A stretch of DNA of 64,000 bases, taken from Streptomyces macrolidinus. GTDB taxonomy: Bacteria > Actinomycetota > Actinomycetes > Streptomycetales > Streptomycetaceae. Both the position numbers and the translations under genes were made by a program. The stretch lies in the NCBI RefSeq assembly GCF_023887685.1, contig NZ_JAMWMR010000024.1, positions 40,278-104,277 on the forward strand, in the 5' to 3' direction. The notes beneath the pieces were generated by a model. The model was not told the DNA's origin. It did no database searches and saw only the letters and a program-made list of their open reading frames with translations. Position 1 is the stretch's first letter; each line of letters begins with the position of its first letter. Shown one piece after another: positions 1 to 7,790 of the stretch.

Positions 1-94
1 TGGTGGCGGTGGCGGCGTGTGCGGCGGTCGTCACGGTGGCCGCGAGGACCGCCGTACACGCCAGGAATGCCTGGATTCGTCGGGAAGTGGACAT
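1..94 (-). CDS. Secreted protein, N-terminus only (runs off window edge)
   Basis: An open frame starts at an ATG (94-92) and runs off the left edge after 31 codons. The translation begins MSTSRRIQAFL, continues with a hydrophobic Ala/Val/Thr core, and reaches an AHA-A signal peptidase I site near residues 24-28. That is a typical short Sec signal peptide. A Cys follows FLA at residue 13, but it lies too early and in the wrong context for a lipobox. The mature protein lies outside the window, so no function can be given. Confidence 0.55.
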   Translation of the reverse strand, partial: MSTSRRIQAFLACTAVLAATVTTAAHAATAT

Positions 95-175
95 GTCTGC
101 ACTCTAGGAACGCTGGGCACGTCGACACACTCCGGGAAGTCCCTGAAACCGGGTGGGGTCGACCCTGATCTTCGG

Positions 176-808
176 CTACGGGACAGCCCTGAGAGCGACC
201 CCTCGTCCCGCGAAGAACCGGGGCAGCGCCTGCCATGGCACCTCGGCGAAGCGCTGGGAAACACCGGGCAGGCCCGACGGGTTGTGGATCCGGAGGTGAT
301 CGGGCGAGCAGCCGACAGCGAGGACCAGGTGCCCACCGCGGCTCGGCGGCGTGGTGCGCGGCTCGCGGATCGACGGATGCACCGAAAGCATGACCAGCTT
401 GCCGTCTCTGAGGAGATCCGGAATCTCCTCAGGCGCCAGCCTCCCGTGCACCTCGGCCTCGATGTCCCACCTCTTCGCCACGTGTTCGGCGAACGGCGCG
501 TAGATGAGCCCCTCCACGCCATCACCGTTCGCACGGCGTACGTAAGCGCCGGCGTCCAGGAACTCCCGGGCCAACGTGACAAGGCCCGGCGACTCGAGGC
601 CCCAGTGCTCCAGGGCCATCCGCAGACAAGCCATGCCACAGATCCGCCAGGACCAGAAGGCGTAGTCCGCGGCGGACTCCGCCCCTGACCGCCGCCAGAG
701 GCGGTCGTCCTCGGCCTTCACACGGCCGGACAGCAGATCGGGGACGAGTGCGGCGGACTCCCATTGCGAGGAGTACGGCACATCGTGACTGACGGAGATG
801 GCTTCCAT
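176..808 (-). CDS. C39-like (papain-fold) peptidase family protein
   Basis: A 210-residue protein with the layout of the peptidase C39-like (C39_2) family. The N-terminus has the VPYSSQWES strand typical of that family. CGMACLRMAL follows, with Cys57 as the probable nucleophile. GGHLVLAVG supplies the catalytic His near residue 160, and IHNPSG lies where the Asp/Asn residue is expected. No signal peptide or membrane segment is visible, so it is probably cytoplasmic. Members of this family act as proteases or transglutaminase-like enzymes, and the substrate cannot be inferred here. The gene stands alone, with a secreted-protein gene beyond it and the response regulator gene behind it on the same strand. 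Family call is fairly secure; the reaction is not. Confidence 0.65.
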   Translation of the reverse strand: MEAISVSHDVPYSSQWESAALVPDLLSGRVKAEDDRLWRRSGAESAADYAFWSWRICGMACLRMALEHWGLESPGLVTLAREFLDAGAYVRRANGDGVEGLIYAPFAEHVAKRWDIEAEVHGRLAPEEIPDLLRDGKLVMLSVHPSIREPRTTPPSRGGHLVLAVGCSPDHLRIHNPSGLPGVSQRFAEVPWQALPRFFAGRGVALRAVP

Positions 809-837
809 GGTTCCTGTTCTGTAGGTCGACTTCGGTG

Positions 838-1515
838 CTAGCGGGCCTGATCGGTGGGTGCCAGGCCGGAGTCCCAGGCCCAGGCCGCGATGCCCACCCG
901 GTTGCGGACCGCCAACTTGCGTTGCAGTCCGGCCATATGGGATTTGACGGTGGCGAGTGAGATGAACAGTTCCTCGGCGATGTCCATGTTGGACAGTCCC
1001 CCGGCCACCAGGGTCGCGACCTCCCTCTCGCGTGGGGTCAGTGGCTCGGTGGGTGGTCTCCTCTCCCGGGGGACCGGTGGGACGAGTCGGCGCAGCATGC
1101 GCGCGGTGATCTGGGGGCTGATGAGGGCGTCGCCGGACATCGCCGCGCGCACCGCTTCGACCAACAGCGTCGGCCCGGAGCGTTTCAGCAGGAACCCCGA
1201 GGCTCCGGCGCGGAGGGCGGTGTGGACGTAGGTGTCGAGGTCGAAGGTGGTGACCACGACGACCCTGACGGGCGGGTCGGTGCCGAAGTCGGCGAGTCGC
1301 CGGGTCAGTTCCAGGCCGTCGAGACCCGGCATCCGTATGTCCGCGAGGAGCACGTCGGGGCGGAGCCGCAGGGCGGCGTCCAGTGCGGTGACACCGTCCG
1401 CCGCCTCGCCGATCACGGTCATGTCCGGTTGGGCGTCCAAGACGAGGCGGAACCCGGCACGGATGGTCTCCTGGTCGTCCGCCAGCAGGATCCGGATGGG
1501 GCCACGGCCACTCAT
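838..1515 (-). CDS. NarL/FixJ-type response regulator
   Basis: 225 residues. The receiver domain (about 7-125) has the acidic pair D13-D14, phosphoacceptor D59 in LLADIRMPG, and conserved Lys111 in LLKRSG. A C-terminal LuxR-type HTH follows (LTPREREVATLVAGG to about 215). The start codon overlaps the stop of the upstream sensor kinase gene by four bases, so the two are translationally coupled and form a cognate pair. It is predicted to bind DNA when phosphorylated by that kinase. The neighbouring deiminase gene, which overlaps the kinase gene, is the most obvious target, but no operator was recognised. Confidence 0.9.
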   Translation of the reverse strand: MSGRGPIRILLADDQETIRAGFRLVLDAQPDMTVIGEAADGVTALDAALRLRPDVLLADIRMPGLDGLELTRRLADFGTDPPVRVVVVTTFDLDTYVHTALRAGASGFLLKRSGPTLLVEAVRAAMSGDALISPQITARMLRRLVPPVPRERRPPTEPLTPREREVATLVAGGLSNMDIAEELFISLATVKSHMAGLQRKLAVRNRVGIAAWAWDSGLAPTDQAR

Positions 1516-2876
1516 ACGACGCTCTTCTCGGGCAGGGGGAGCGTGGCCCTGACCTGCCAGCCCGCGCTCCCGTGCGGCCCCGCGGTCAGCACGCCGCCGA
1601 GAGCCTCGACACGGTCGGTGAGCCCCGCCAGCCCGAGACCGCCCTGTGCGCGCTCCGGACGCGGGAAGATTCGCCCACCGGCCTCGGCCGAGTCGGTGAC
1701 CGTCAGACGCAGAGCCGTACCGCCGCCGTACGGGACCCGCTCGGCGGCGATACGGACGGCGACGGCGGCGGGGGCGTGGCGCCGTACGTTGGTGAGGGAC
1801 TCCATCACCACGCGGTAGCCCGTCGCGCTGACCTCCGCGGGCAGCTCCTGCAATGTTCCCTCGGGCACGTCGAGATGGGCCGACGTCGTGCCGGTGCGGG
1901 TGAACCTGGCCGTCAGGGCGGGCAGTTCGGACAGGTCACGTCGACGGTCGCGGGAGGGCACGACGTGCTCCGTACGGGGTGGTCCCCCCGGCGGCTGGGC
2001 GGTGACGTCGCCCGAACCCGACGCTTCCCCTTCACCGTTGAGTGTCCAGACCGTACGGTCCATCGCGGCCATCGCGTGCATACCCGCCTCCTCTATCCGC
2101 GGCAGCAGCGCCAACGCCCGATCCGGCTCTTCGCGCGCCAGCAGCCGAGCCGCCTGGACGAGGACCACCACGCCCATGACGTCGTGTGACGCGAAGTCGT
2201 GCAGATCGCGGGCCACTTCGAGCCGCTGCTCGCGAGCCTGGTCCGCGAGTGCCCTGCGTCGTTGGGCGTCCTGGCCGCGCAGATACCCGCCCAGCGCCGC
2301 CGCACCCGCGGCCAACAGGGCCCAGAACAGGCACAGTACGCCGGTCTCCGCCGGTGCCGAGGGTGGCGTCATGTGCGGGCCGAGCCGCAGGGGCAGCACC
2401 GCGATCGCCGCGCCGTGCACCAGGACGCAGGCGACCGCCCCGGCCCGCCTCTTCATCCGGCGCACCATGGGCCCCAGAAGAGCGAGCAGCGCGCATGTCT
2501 CCACGGCCCACCACCAGCCCGTGGCATTGACGACCGGCCCCTGATAGCAGGCCGTCAACGCCAGCGAGGCAACGGCGGCGAGCCCCGGCATCCGCCGTAC
2601 CGCGGAAGGCAGCGGCAGGCGGACCGCCGTCGCCACTGCCGCACCGGCCGTCAGCAGACCCACCGCGACGATCGCGACACCCGCGCCGGACACGGTCGCC
2701 CACCCGGCGGCGATCAGTCCCAGGAACAGCAGCCCACCGAGGACGCGCAGGACGGGCAGGATGCGCGGGACGGGCAGGTGTCGATCGATCACGGGCAACG
2801 ACCCTACGGGACGCGGTAGTTCGCTCGCGTGGCGGTCCGCGTCCGGCGTCGGGATCAGTCCCGCTCGGTCCACCAC
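1512..2876 (-). CDS. Sensor histidine kinase, HisKA_3 family
   Basis: 454 residues if started at the ATG; a later GTG near VIDRHLP is also possible. The first half has five or six hydrophobic membrane segments between about 40 and 200. The dimerisation/phosphoacceptor motif ARDLHDFASHD carries His226. The ATPase part has an N-box (MESLTNVRRHA) and a glycine-rich GGLGLAGL motif near the C-terminus. This is the usual layout of NarL-partner kinases in actinomycetes. No extracellular sensing domain is present, so the signal is probably membrane-associated. The start lies inside the end of the upstream deiminase gene (22-base overlap), so all three genes appear to form one transcript. Confidence 0.88.
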   Translation of the reverse strand: MVDRAGLIPTPDADRHASELPRPVGSLPVIDRHLPVPRILPVLRVLGGLLFLGLIAAGWATVSGAGVAIVAVGLLTAGAAVATAVRLPLPSAVRRMPGLAAVASLALTACYQGPVVNATGWWWAVETCALLALLGPMVRRMKRRAGAVACVLVHGAAIAVLPLRLGPHMTPPSAPAETGVLCLFWALLAAGAAALGGYLRGQDAQRRRALADQAREQRLEVARDLHDFASHDVMGVVVLVQAARLLAREEPDRALALLPRIEEAGMHAMAAMDRTVWTLNGEGEASGSGDVTAQPPGGPPRTEHVVPSRDRRRDLSELPALTARFTRTGTTSAHLDVPEGTLQELPAEVSATGYRVVMESLTNVRRHAPAAVAVRIAAERVPYGGGTALRLTVTDSAEAGGRIFPRPERAQGGLGLAGLTDRVEALGGVLTAGPHGSAGWQVRATLPLPEKSVV

Positions 2877-4822
2877 GGCCGGGTTCCGGACATGTCGCGC
2901 AGTGCGTTGGTCGCGCAGTGGACCTCACCGCCGACCGTGCCGCGGTGGTGAGAGTAGTCCCAGTCCTCCACCCAGGAGATCCGGGTGCCCGTGCCGCTCA
3001 GGGCCTTCTCGGTCACCCGCTCGAAGACGTCCTGGCCGTCGCTCTTCGGGGCGTGCTGGCGCGGCGCCAGGTAGACCCCGGTACCGGTACTCACACCGTT
3101 GGCCGCGCCGGGAAGGTAGTTGGCGACCACGTTCCGGCGCGGATACCCGGCGGGCAGGTCAAGTCGGTTGAAGAGGGCGGGTACACGGACGACGTAGCGC
3201 TCTGTCAGCCCCGCCTCCTCGCGCAGGGTGCGCAGCGCGGAGTCGATGCCCTTGCGGGCGATCTCCGTGCCCTCGGTGAGCGAGGGCTTCCGCAACGCGT
3301 CGGCGACCGTGAGACCGGGATCCTCGGTGTCCTCCGGCGCGATCCCGCGCACCAGCGGCTCTCCGCCCCGGCCGTCCGCCGCGAGATCTTCCAGCAGTGA
3401 CCGCCCCAGGTCGGGGTCGGCCACCACGGCCACCCAACCGCGGTCGTTCCGAGCCGGGACGAAGGACAGGAACTCGTCGAGGTGACCCACCCCCAGCCAA
3501 CTGGTGTCCACCGCTGTCGGCCGCTGGTAGCCCTGCGCGGCGAGCATCCGCGTGAAGGTGGCGTCCGGTGACTCCTTGCCTCCCGTACCTCCGTAGAGGA
3601 CCCGGCCCACCGGATAGTGGTGGCCCTGCCAGGTGTACGGCGGGAGGGTGCCGAAGTTCCCGGTCGAGCTGAACGAGCCGTAGTACTGGCTGTCATCGCT
3701 GCCGACGCGCCCGGGATCGTACTGCTGGATCACCCCCGTACCGGGACCGCGCAACAGCGGGAACGCGCTCCGTGAGGCGTCCCTGAGCGGGAAGTCGGCG
3801 GTGGCCGTGCCGGGCATCACGTCCGCGGACCGCACGATGACGGTGACCCGGTGTTCCCGGCCGCCCGGCGCGGGGATGGACGCGTAGGCGGTCTTGAACA
3901 GGTCCTGCATCCACACGTCGCCGCCCGTGGGGTAGTTGTACAACGGGGCGGTCAGCCCGGCCTGGTCGAGACCACGGCGCAGATCGCGACGGAACTCGGC
4001 TTCCCCCGGCTCCACGGGCTCGGGCTGCACGGCGGGATCGTAGGGCTTGCCGCGCTCCACTTCGGCGGGTTCGGTGCCGTGATCGGCCGTCATCATGTGC
4101 TGCATCGGCATCAGGTCGTGCTGGAACACCAGCGGCGCGACCCGTAGGCGTACTCGGTCCTGCGTCGTGGTGCCGCCGCGGTTCACCGTGAGCACGATGT
4201 CGGTGAAGCCCGCCCACTTCCGGGGGTCGCGTACGAAGTCCTTCGCCTCCACGCCCAGTTGGATACCGTGACGCAGTTCGTCGGCGGTCAGCCGGTCACC
4301 GGGTCTCAGCTCGACCATGCGGCCCTCGCGCTCGGCGAAGATGCGGACGTACTTCCGGGAGGCCGGGTCGGCTGCGACGGTGGCTGTGGTGTCAGTCGTC
4401 GTGTGCGGGGCTGCGCTGATACGCAGCGGCGCGAGGTCGGCAAGGTCGGCGGGGCCGTTGACGACGTTGTCCGAAGCGTCGTCGCAGTCCGCCAGACGCT
4501 GGTCGGGCAACCGTACGCCGTCGGGGCCCGCCGTAGGGCAACTCCGCTGGTCATCATCCATGTTGGGCAGCATCAGCGCACCGCGGTCGCGGGTCCAGGT
4601 GTCCTTGCCTGCGTCGTCGTCCGCGGTGATCCGGCCGTCCCGATTCGTATCCGCTCGGATCACCGGTCCGGGAGGTGCCGCGTACGCCGGTTGCGCCGGG
4701 AGCGTTCCGGCCGCGACGGTGAGGAGAGCGGTTCCCAGCGCACTCACGCTGGCAGGCATCAAGCGGCGCTTGGCAGCAAGGGGGCCGGAGCCCGAAGTGA
4801 CAAGCGGTGTCTCGTCGTTCAT
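2855..4822 (-). CDS. Secreted protein-arginine deiminase (PAD) family protein
   Basis: 655 residues from the ATG at 4822, chosen because a GGAG precedes it and it gives a clean signal peptide ending AYA-APP; an ATG 12 codons upstream is possible. An EF-hand-like DTNRDGRITADD segment follows the signal peptide. The C-terminal half carries the PAD catalytic elements: DVWMQD, VGHLDEFLSFVP (His and Asp), and GEVHCATN with the probable nucleophilic Cys near the end. PADs convert protein arginine to citrulline in a calcium-dependent manner; bacterial members are usually secreted and poorly characterised. The gene overlaps the downstream sensor kinase gene, which suggests that the two-component system and the deiminase are expressed together. 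Confidence 0.85.
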   Translation of the reverse strand: MNDETPLVTSGSGPLAAKRRLMPASVSALGTALLTVAAGTLPAQPAYAAPPGPVIRADTNRDGRITADDDAGKDTWTRDRGALMLPNMDDDQRSCPTAGPDGVRLPDQRLADCDDASDNVVNGPADLADLAPLRISAAPHTTTDTTATVAADPASRKYVRIFAEREGRMVELRPGDRLTADELRHGIQLGVEAKDFVRDPRKWAGFTDIVLTVNRGGTTTQDRVRLRVAPLVFQHDLMPMQHMMTADHGTEPAEVERGKPYDPAVQPEPVEPGEAEFRRDLRRGLDQAGLTAPLYNYPTGGDVWMQDLFKTAYASIPAPGGREHRVTVIVRSADVMPGTATADFPLRDASRSAFPLLRGPGTGVIQQYDPGRVGSDDSQYYGSFSSTGNFGTLPPYTWQGHHYPVGRVLYGGTGGKESPDATFTRMLAAQGYQRPTAVDTSWLGVGHLDEFLSFVPARNDRGWVAVVADPDLGRSLLEDLAADGRGGEPLVRGIAPEDTEDPGLTVADALRKPSLTEGTEIARKGIDSALRTLREEAGLTERYVVRVPALFNRLDLPAGYPRRNVVANYLPGAANGVSTGTGVYLAPRQHAPKSDGQDVFERVTEKALSGTGTRISWVEDWDYSHHRGTVGGEVHCATNALRDMSGTRPWWTERD

Positions 4823-4939
4823 GCTCCAAGCCTCGGCCAGGATCCGCGAAGGGGGCATCCGTCCGATGGCTGGTTCCCGCGCGGGGGAGGGGCAGTCACC
4901 TCATCCTTTCGGCTGACCGGCCACCCAGCCGCCTGTCAT

Positions 4940-4988
4940 CTACGGCCTATCGCCTACCACCTACGGCTTATCGCCTACCTCCTATCGC
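4940..4988. repeat. 21-bp direct repeat, about 2.3 copies
   Basis: CTACGGCCTATCGCCTACCA at 4940 is repeated with few changes at 4961 (CTACGGCTTATCGCCTACCT), followed by a third partial CTATCGC. The repeat lies between the divergent deiminase gene and the thioesterase gene at 5114, so it sits in the shared upstream region. The 21-bp spacing is two helical turns, which could suit cooperative protein binding, but this is only inference. Confidence 0.7.
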
Positions 4989-5113
4989 ACCGCCTCCTGG
5001 CTCCCGTTGAGGACGGGCGGTTGTCCCGCAGATCGCTGGCGGCGAGGGGAAAGCAGGAATTAGTCTCGGGCCACAAGGTCGCAACCGTCGATGACGACCA
5101 TGCGAGGAGAGAC

Positions 5114-5572
5114 GTGGAACCGCAAACGTTAGAGGACCAGGTCAGCCCCGAAGTGCTGGACCGCGTCCAGTCCAGCTTCGACCGGCAAGGACTCATGCGT
5201 CATCTGGGCGCCCGTATCACGCATATCGCTCCCGGCCGTGTGCACATCACGCTGCCCCGAGCGAAGGAAGTCTCCCAGCAGCACGGTTACATTCACGCGG
5301 GCGCCACCAGCGCCATCGCCGACAGTGCGGGCGGCTATGCGGCGTTCACGCTCTTCCCCGAGAACTCCACGGTGCTCACGGTGGAATACAAGATCAACCT
5401 CCTGGCCCCGGCCGGGGGTGACCACATCGAGGCGGTGGGTACCGTCCTCAAGTCCGGTCGCACATTGACGGTGTGTCAGCTCCAGGTCTTCAGTCACACA
5501 GAGGACGAGAAGAAGCTCATCGCCACCGGGCAGCAGACACTCATCTGCCTTGAATCACGGCCGGATCAGTGA
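5114..5572 (+). CDS. PaaI-type hotdog-fold thioesterase
   Basis: 152 residues from a GTG at 5114, chosen because GAGGAGA sits just upstream. It shows the hotdog 4HBT/PaaI pattern: QQHGYIHAGATSAIADSAGGYAA, where HG and the following residues form the active-site turn, then VLTVEYKINLLAPA and a closing beta strand. The family hydrolyses acyl-CoA or acyl-ACP thioesters. It converges with a second thioesterase across a perfect hairpin terminator and lies next to the acyl-ACP operon, so it could edit or release acyl intermediates. It could equally be a detoxifying aryl- or acyl-CoA thioesterase unrelated to that operon. Confidence 0.85.
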   Translation: MEPQTLEDQVSPEVLDRVQSSFDRQGLMRHLGARITHIAPGRVHITLPRAKEVSQQHGYIHAGATSAIADSAGGYAAFTLFPENSTVLTVEYKINLLAPAGGDHIEAVGTVLKSGRTLTVCQLQVFSHTEDEKKLIATGQQTLICLESRPDQ

Positions 5573-5607
5573 GGACCTGACCCCGTCCGCCCCCGCATTC
5601 GGGAGTC

Positions 5608-5641
5608 GGCCGACCGGACGTGAAGGCAGGTCCGGTCGGCC
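5608..5641. terminator. Bidirectional hairpin terminator between convergent thioesterase genes
   Basis: GGCCGACCGGAC (5608-5619) and GTCCGGTCGGCC (5630-5641) are perfect 12-base inverted arms around a 10-base loop. The hairpin lies 36 bases after the plus-strand stop and just before the minus-strand stop, with no long T-run. This is a usual form for actinomycete terminators. Confidence 0.8.
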
Positions 5642-5648
5642 ACCGTGC

Positions 5649-6137
5649 TCAGTCCTCGTAGCCGTCGAGGTCGGTGAGGCGGATCTTGGACACCGTGTAC
5701 GTACCCTGGCCCGCTGCCACGAGCTTGCCGCTGTCGCTGTAGACGTCGCTGCGCGTGACATAGATGGTCCTGCCCGCCGTCACCACCTCGCTGGTGGCCA
5801 GGATGCCCTCGTGCCGCACCGGCCGGATCAGGTTGATGTGGTAGTCGACCGTGAGGACGCTGTAGGTCTCCTCCATCGAGTTGGCCGCCATGAATCCGGC
5901 GGTGTCCGCGACCTCGAACAGCATCGCCGCGTGCAGGAAGTCGGCGTTCTGCGTCAGATCGCCGTGGAAGGGGATGGCGACCCGCGCCACCCCCGCCTTC
6001 TCGATCTCGATGGTCTTGTTCAGGAACTGGGAGATCCTGCACTTCATACAGCAGCGGGTGAGCTTCTCGAAGTGAGTCGACGCGGAACCCAAGACGGTCT
6101 CCTTCTCTCCTGCCGAACGTTCTGAGCGCGGTGTCAC
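5649..6137 (-). CDS. PaaI/YiiD-like thioesterase, last gene of acyl-ACP operon
   Basis: 162 residues of hotdog fold. NADFLHAAMLFEVADTAGFMAAN occupies the active-site helix, and VLTVDYHINLIRPV matches the central strand seen in the facing plus-strand thioesterase. It follows the ketosynthase-like gene by 12 bases on the same strand, so it is very probably the distal gene of that operon. The natural role would be acyl release from the carrier protein, or hydrolysis of a mis-acylated one. A cluster of Cys residues (CCMKC) at about residues 29-32 is unusual for the family and could bind metal or form disulfides. The protein is clearly a hotdog enzyme; the substrate is unknown. Confidence 0.82.
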   Translation of the reverse strand: MTPRSERSAGEKETVLGSASTHFEKLTRCCMKCRISQFLNKTIEIEKAGVARVAIPFHGDLTQNADFLHAAMLFEVADTAGFMAANSMEETYSVLTVDYHINLIRPVRHEGILATSEVVTAGRTIYVTRSDVYSDSGKLVAAGQGTYTVSKIRLTDLDGYED

Positions 6138-6149
6138 GGTTGTTCGTGG

Positions 6150-7442
6150 CTATGCGCGCGACACGACGAGACTGGCATTGATCCCGCCGAAACCGAAGGC
6201 GTTGATCAGACAACGACGCAGCTCGGTCTTCCGCGCCTCACCGGCGATATCGACGCCGGTGAACGCGGCATCGCTCTGTTCGTACTTCAGCGTCGGTGAC
6301 ACGGTCTGGTGGCGAAGTGCCATCAGCGCGGCGGCGAGGTTCATCGGGCCGTTCGCGGCGAACATGTATCCCGTGTGTCCCTTGATGGACGTGACGACCG
6401 GCCGACGACCAGCGCCTGTCAACAGCTCGCGCACGGCGGCGAGTTCGGCCGCGTCTCCCCGGACCATGCCGGACGCCTGCGCGTACACGCAGTCGACGGC
6501 GTCCGCGGCCACGCCCGCGTCGGCGAGTGCGCCGTCCATGCACCGGACGACATGGGGAGTCGAGATGCCGGTGAGGTCGTCGCATCCGCTGTTCGTGGCA
6601 TAGCCGACCAGTTCGCCGTACACCTCCGCACCGCGCGCCTCGGCATGCGCGCCGTCTTCCAGTACGAAGACGGCCGCCCCCTCACCGACGACCATCCCGT
6701 CCCGGCGACGGTCGAACGGGCGCGGCGTACTGGCCGGATCCTCGTCGCGGCTCAGAGCCATCATGGCCTGGAAGCCGGAGTAGGTGATCGGAGTCGTCAC
6801 GGCCTCCGCTCCGCCCGCCAGCGCCCAGGTGCGGTCACCGGACCGGATCGCGCGCATCGCCTCACCCACCGCCTGGCAGCCACTCGCGCAGGCACCGGCG
6901 ATCGTCACCTGCTCGTCCGCGATCCCGTGGCGCAATGCGATCGCGCTCGCCGCCATGTTGGGGATGAGCGAGGGGATGAGGAACGGACTGGTCTTGCGCA
7001 CCCCTTGGCGCTCCTGCTTGAGGACACCGGCCTCGATGCTGGGCAGCCCTCCCATGGCCACGCCCAGGTAGACGGCTCCCCCTGACGGGAGACCCGGCCC
7101 CACCCGCGGGGCGCTCCCGCCGCTGTACGCCTCTCCGACCGGCCCGTCGCACGGCTCTCCGGTCAGTCCGCTGTCCTCGACCGCCCGCTCCGCGGCGAAG
7201 AGCGCGTACCGCACGAACGCGCTCATCCGCTTGAACTCGAACGCGTACGGACCCGGCGAGAGTGTCACCTCGGCGTCGTCGACCTCACCCGCGAGACGGC
7301 TGTGGAAGCGGGCCGGGTCGAAACGGGTCACCGGGGCGATTCCCGAGCGGCCGTCGAGGAGGCCCTGCCACAGGTCGTCGACCGTCGAGCCGAGCGAGCA
7401 GACCACTCCCGCACCGGTGACCACCACACGTCTGCGCCGCAC
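6150..7442 (-). CDS. Ketosynthase-like protein lacking both catalytic histidines
   Basis: 430 residues with a complete FabF-type thiolase fold. GACASGC carries the acyl-accepting Cys185. Canonical FabF uses Cys163-His303-Lys335-His340. Here the equivalents are Cys185, Gln322 (in YAQASGM), Lys354 (in SIKGHTG) and Tyr359 (in TGYMFAANG). The spacings Q322-K354 (32) and K354-Y359 (5) match FabF exactly, so the substitutions are not an alignment slip. Both decarboxylation histidines are therefore missing while the acylation Cys remains. An enzyme of this kind could transfer acyl groups or hold an acyl intermediate, but should not carry out ordinary decarboxylative condensation. It lies between the acyl carrier protein and thioesterase genes with 12-base gaps on each side. 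Confidence 0.9.
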   Translation of the reverse strand: MRRRRVVVTGAGVVCSLGSTVDDLWQGLLDGRSGIAPVTRFDPARFHSRLAGEVDDAEVTLSPGPYAFEFKRMSAFVRYALFAAERAVEDSGLTGEPCDGPVGEAYSGGSAPRVGPGLPSGGAVYLGVAMGGLPSIEAGVLKQERQGVRKTSPFLIPSLIPNMAASAIALRHGIADEQVTIAGACASGCQAVGEAMRAIRSGDRTWALAGGAEAVTTPITYSGFQAMMALSRDEDPASTPRPFDRRRDGMVVGEGAAVFVLEDGAHAEARGAEVYGELVGYATNSGCDDLTGISTPHVVRCMDGALADAGVAADAVDCVYAQASGMVRGDAAELAAVRELLTGAGRRPVVTSIKGHTGYMFAANGPMNLAAALMALRHQTVSPTLKYEQSDAAFTGVDIAGEARKTELRRCLINAFGFGGINASLVVSRA

Positions 7443-7454
7443 CGAAGGACCGTG

Positions 7455-7790
7455 TCAGGCCTGCGGCCCGGACACGTCCTGGGCCTCTCGTATGTAGCTC
7501 TCGAGGTCCTGCATCGTCTCGAGCTTCTCCATGACGGATTCGTCGAAGTCCACGGAGAAGCAGTCCTCCAGGTAGAGGAGCAACTCGATCATCTTGAGCG
7601 AGCTCATCCCTTCGATAGAGGTGCCGAGGTTCGACTGCGGGGTCAGATACGAGACGTCGCGCTCCACGAACTCACCGATGTGCCCGACGATCCGGGCGAA
7701 GAGTTCCTGGTCCTGCGTCGCATCCTGCTTCTCGCCCTGCTGCTCTTCCTGCTTCTCATCCTGCATCGCGGGTTCCCCTTCGGAGGTCAT
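7455..7790 (-). CDS. Acyl carrier protein with acidic N-terminal extension
   Basis: 111 residues if started at the ATG at 7790, which overlaps the ligase stop by four bases. An ATG at 7766 has a better ribosome site (AAGGGGA, 8 bases away) and would remove eight residues. The first 30 residues are rich in Gln, Glu and Asp. A four-helix carrier domain follows. The 4'-phosphopantetheine attachment motif is MSSLKMIEL in place of the usual DSLxxVEL, with Ser64 as the expected attachment site. IELLLYLEDCFSVDFDES is a typical carrier helix II/III. It would receive the acyl chain activated by the upstream ligase. Confidence 0.85.
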   Translation of the reverse strand: MTSEGEPAMQDEKQEEQQGEKQDATQDQELFARIVGHIGEFVERDVSYLTPQSNLGTSIEGMSSLKMIELLLYLEDCFSVDFDESVMEKLETMQDLESYIREAQDVSGPQA

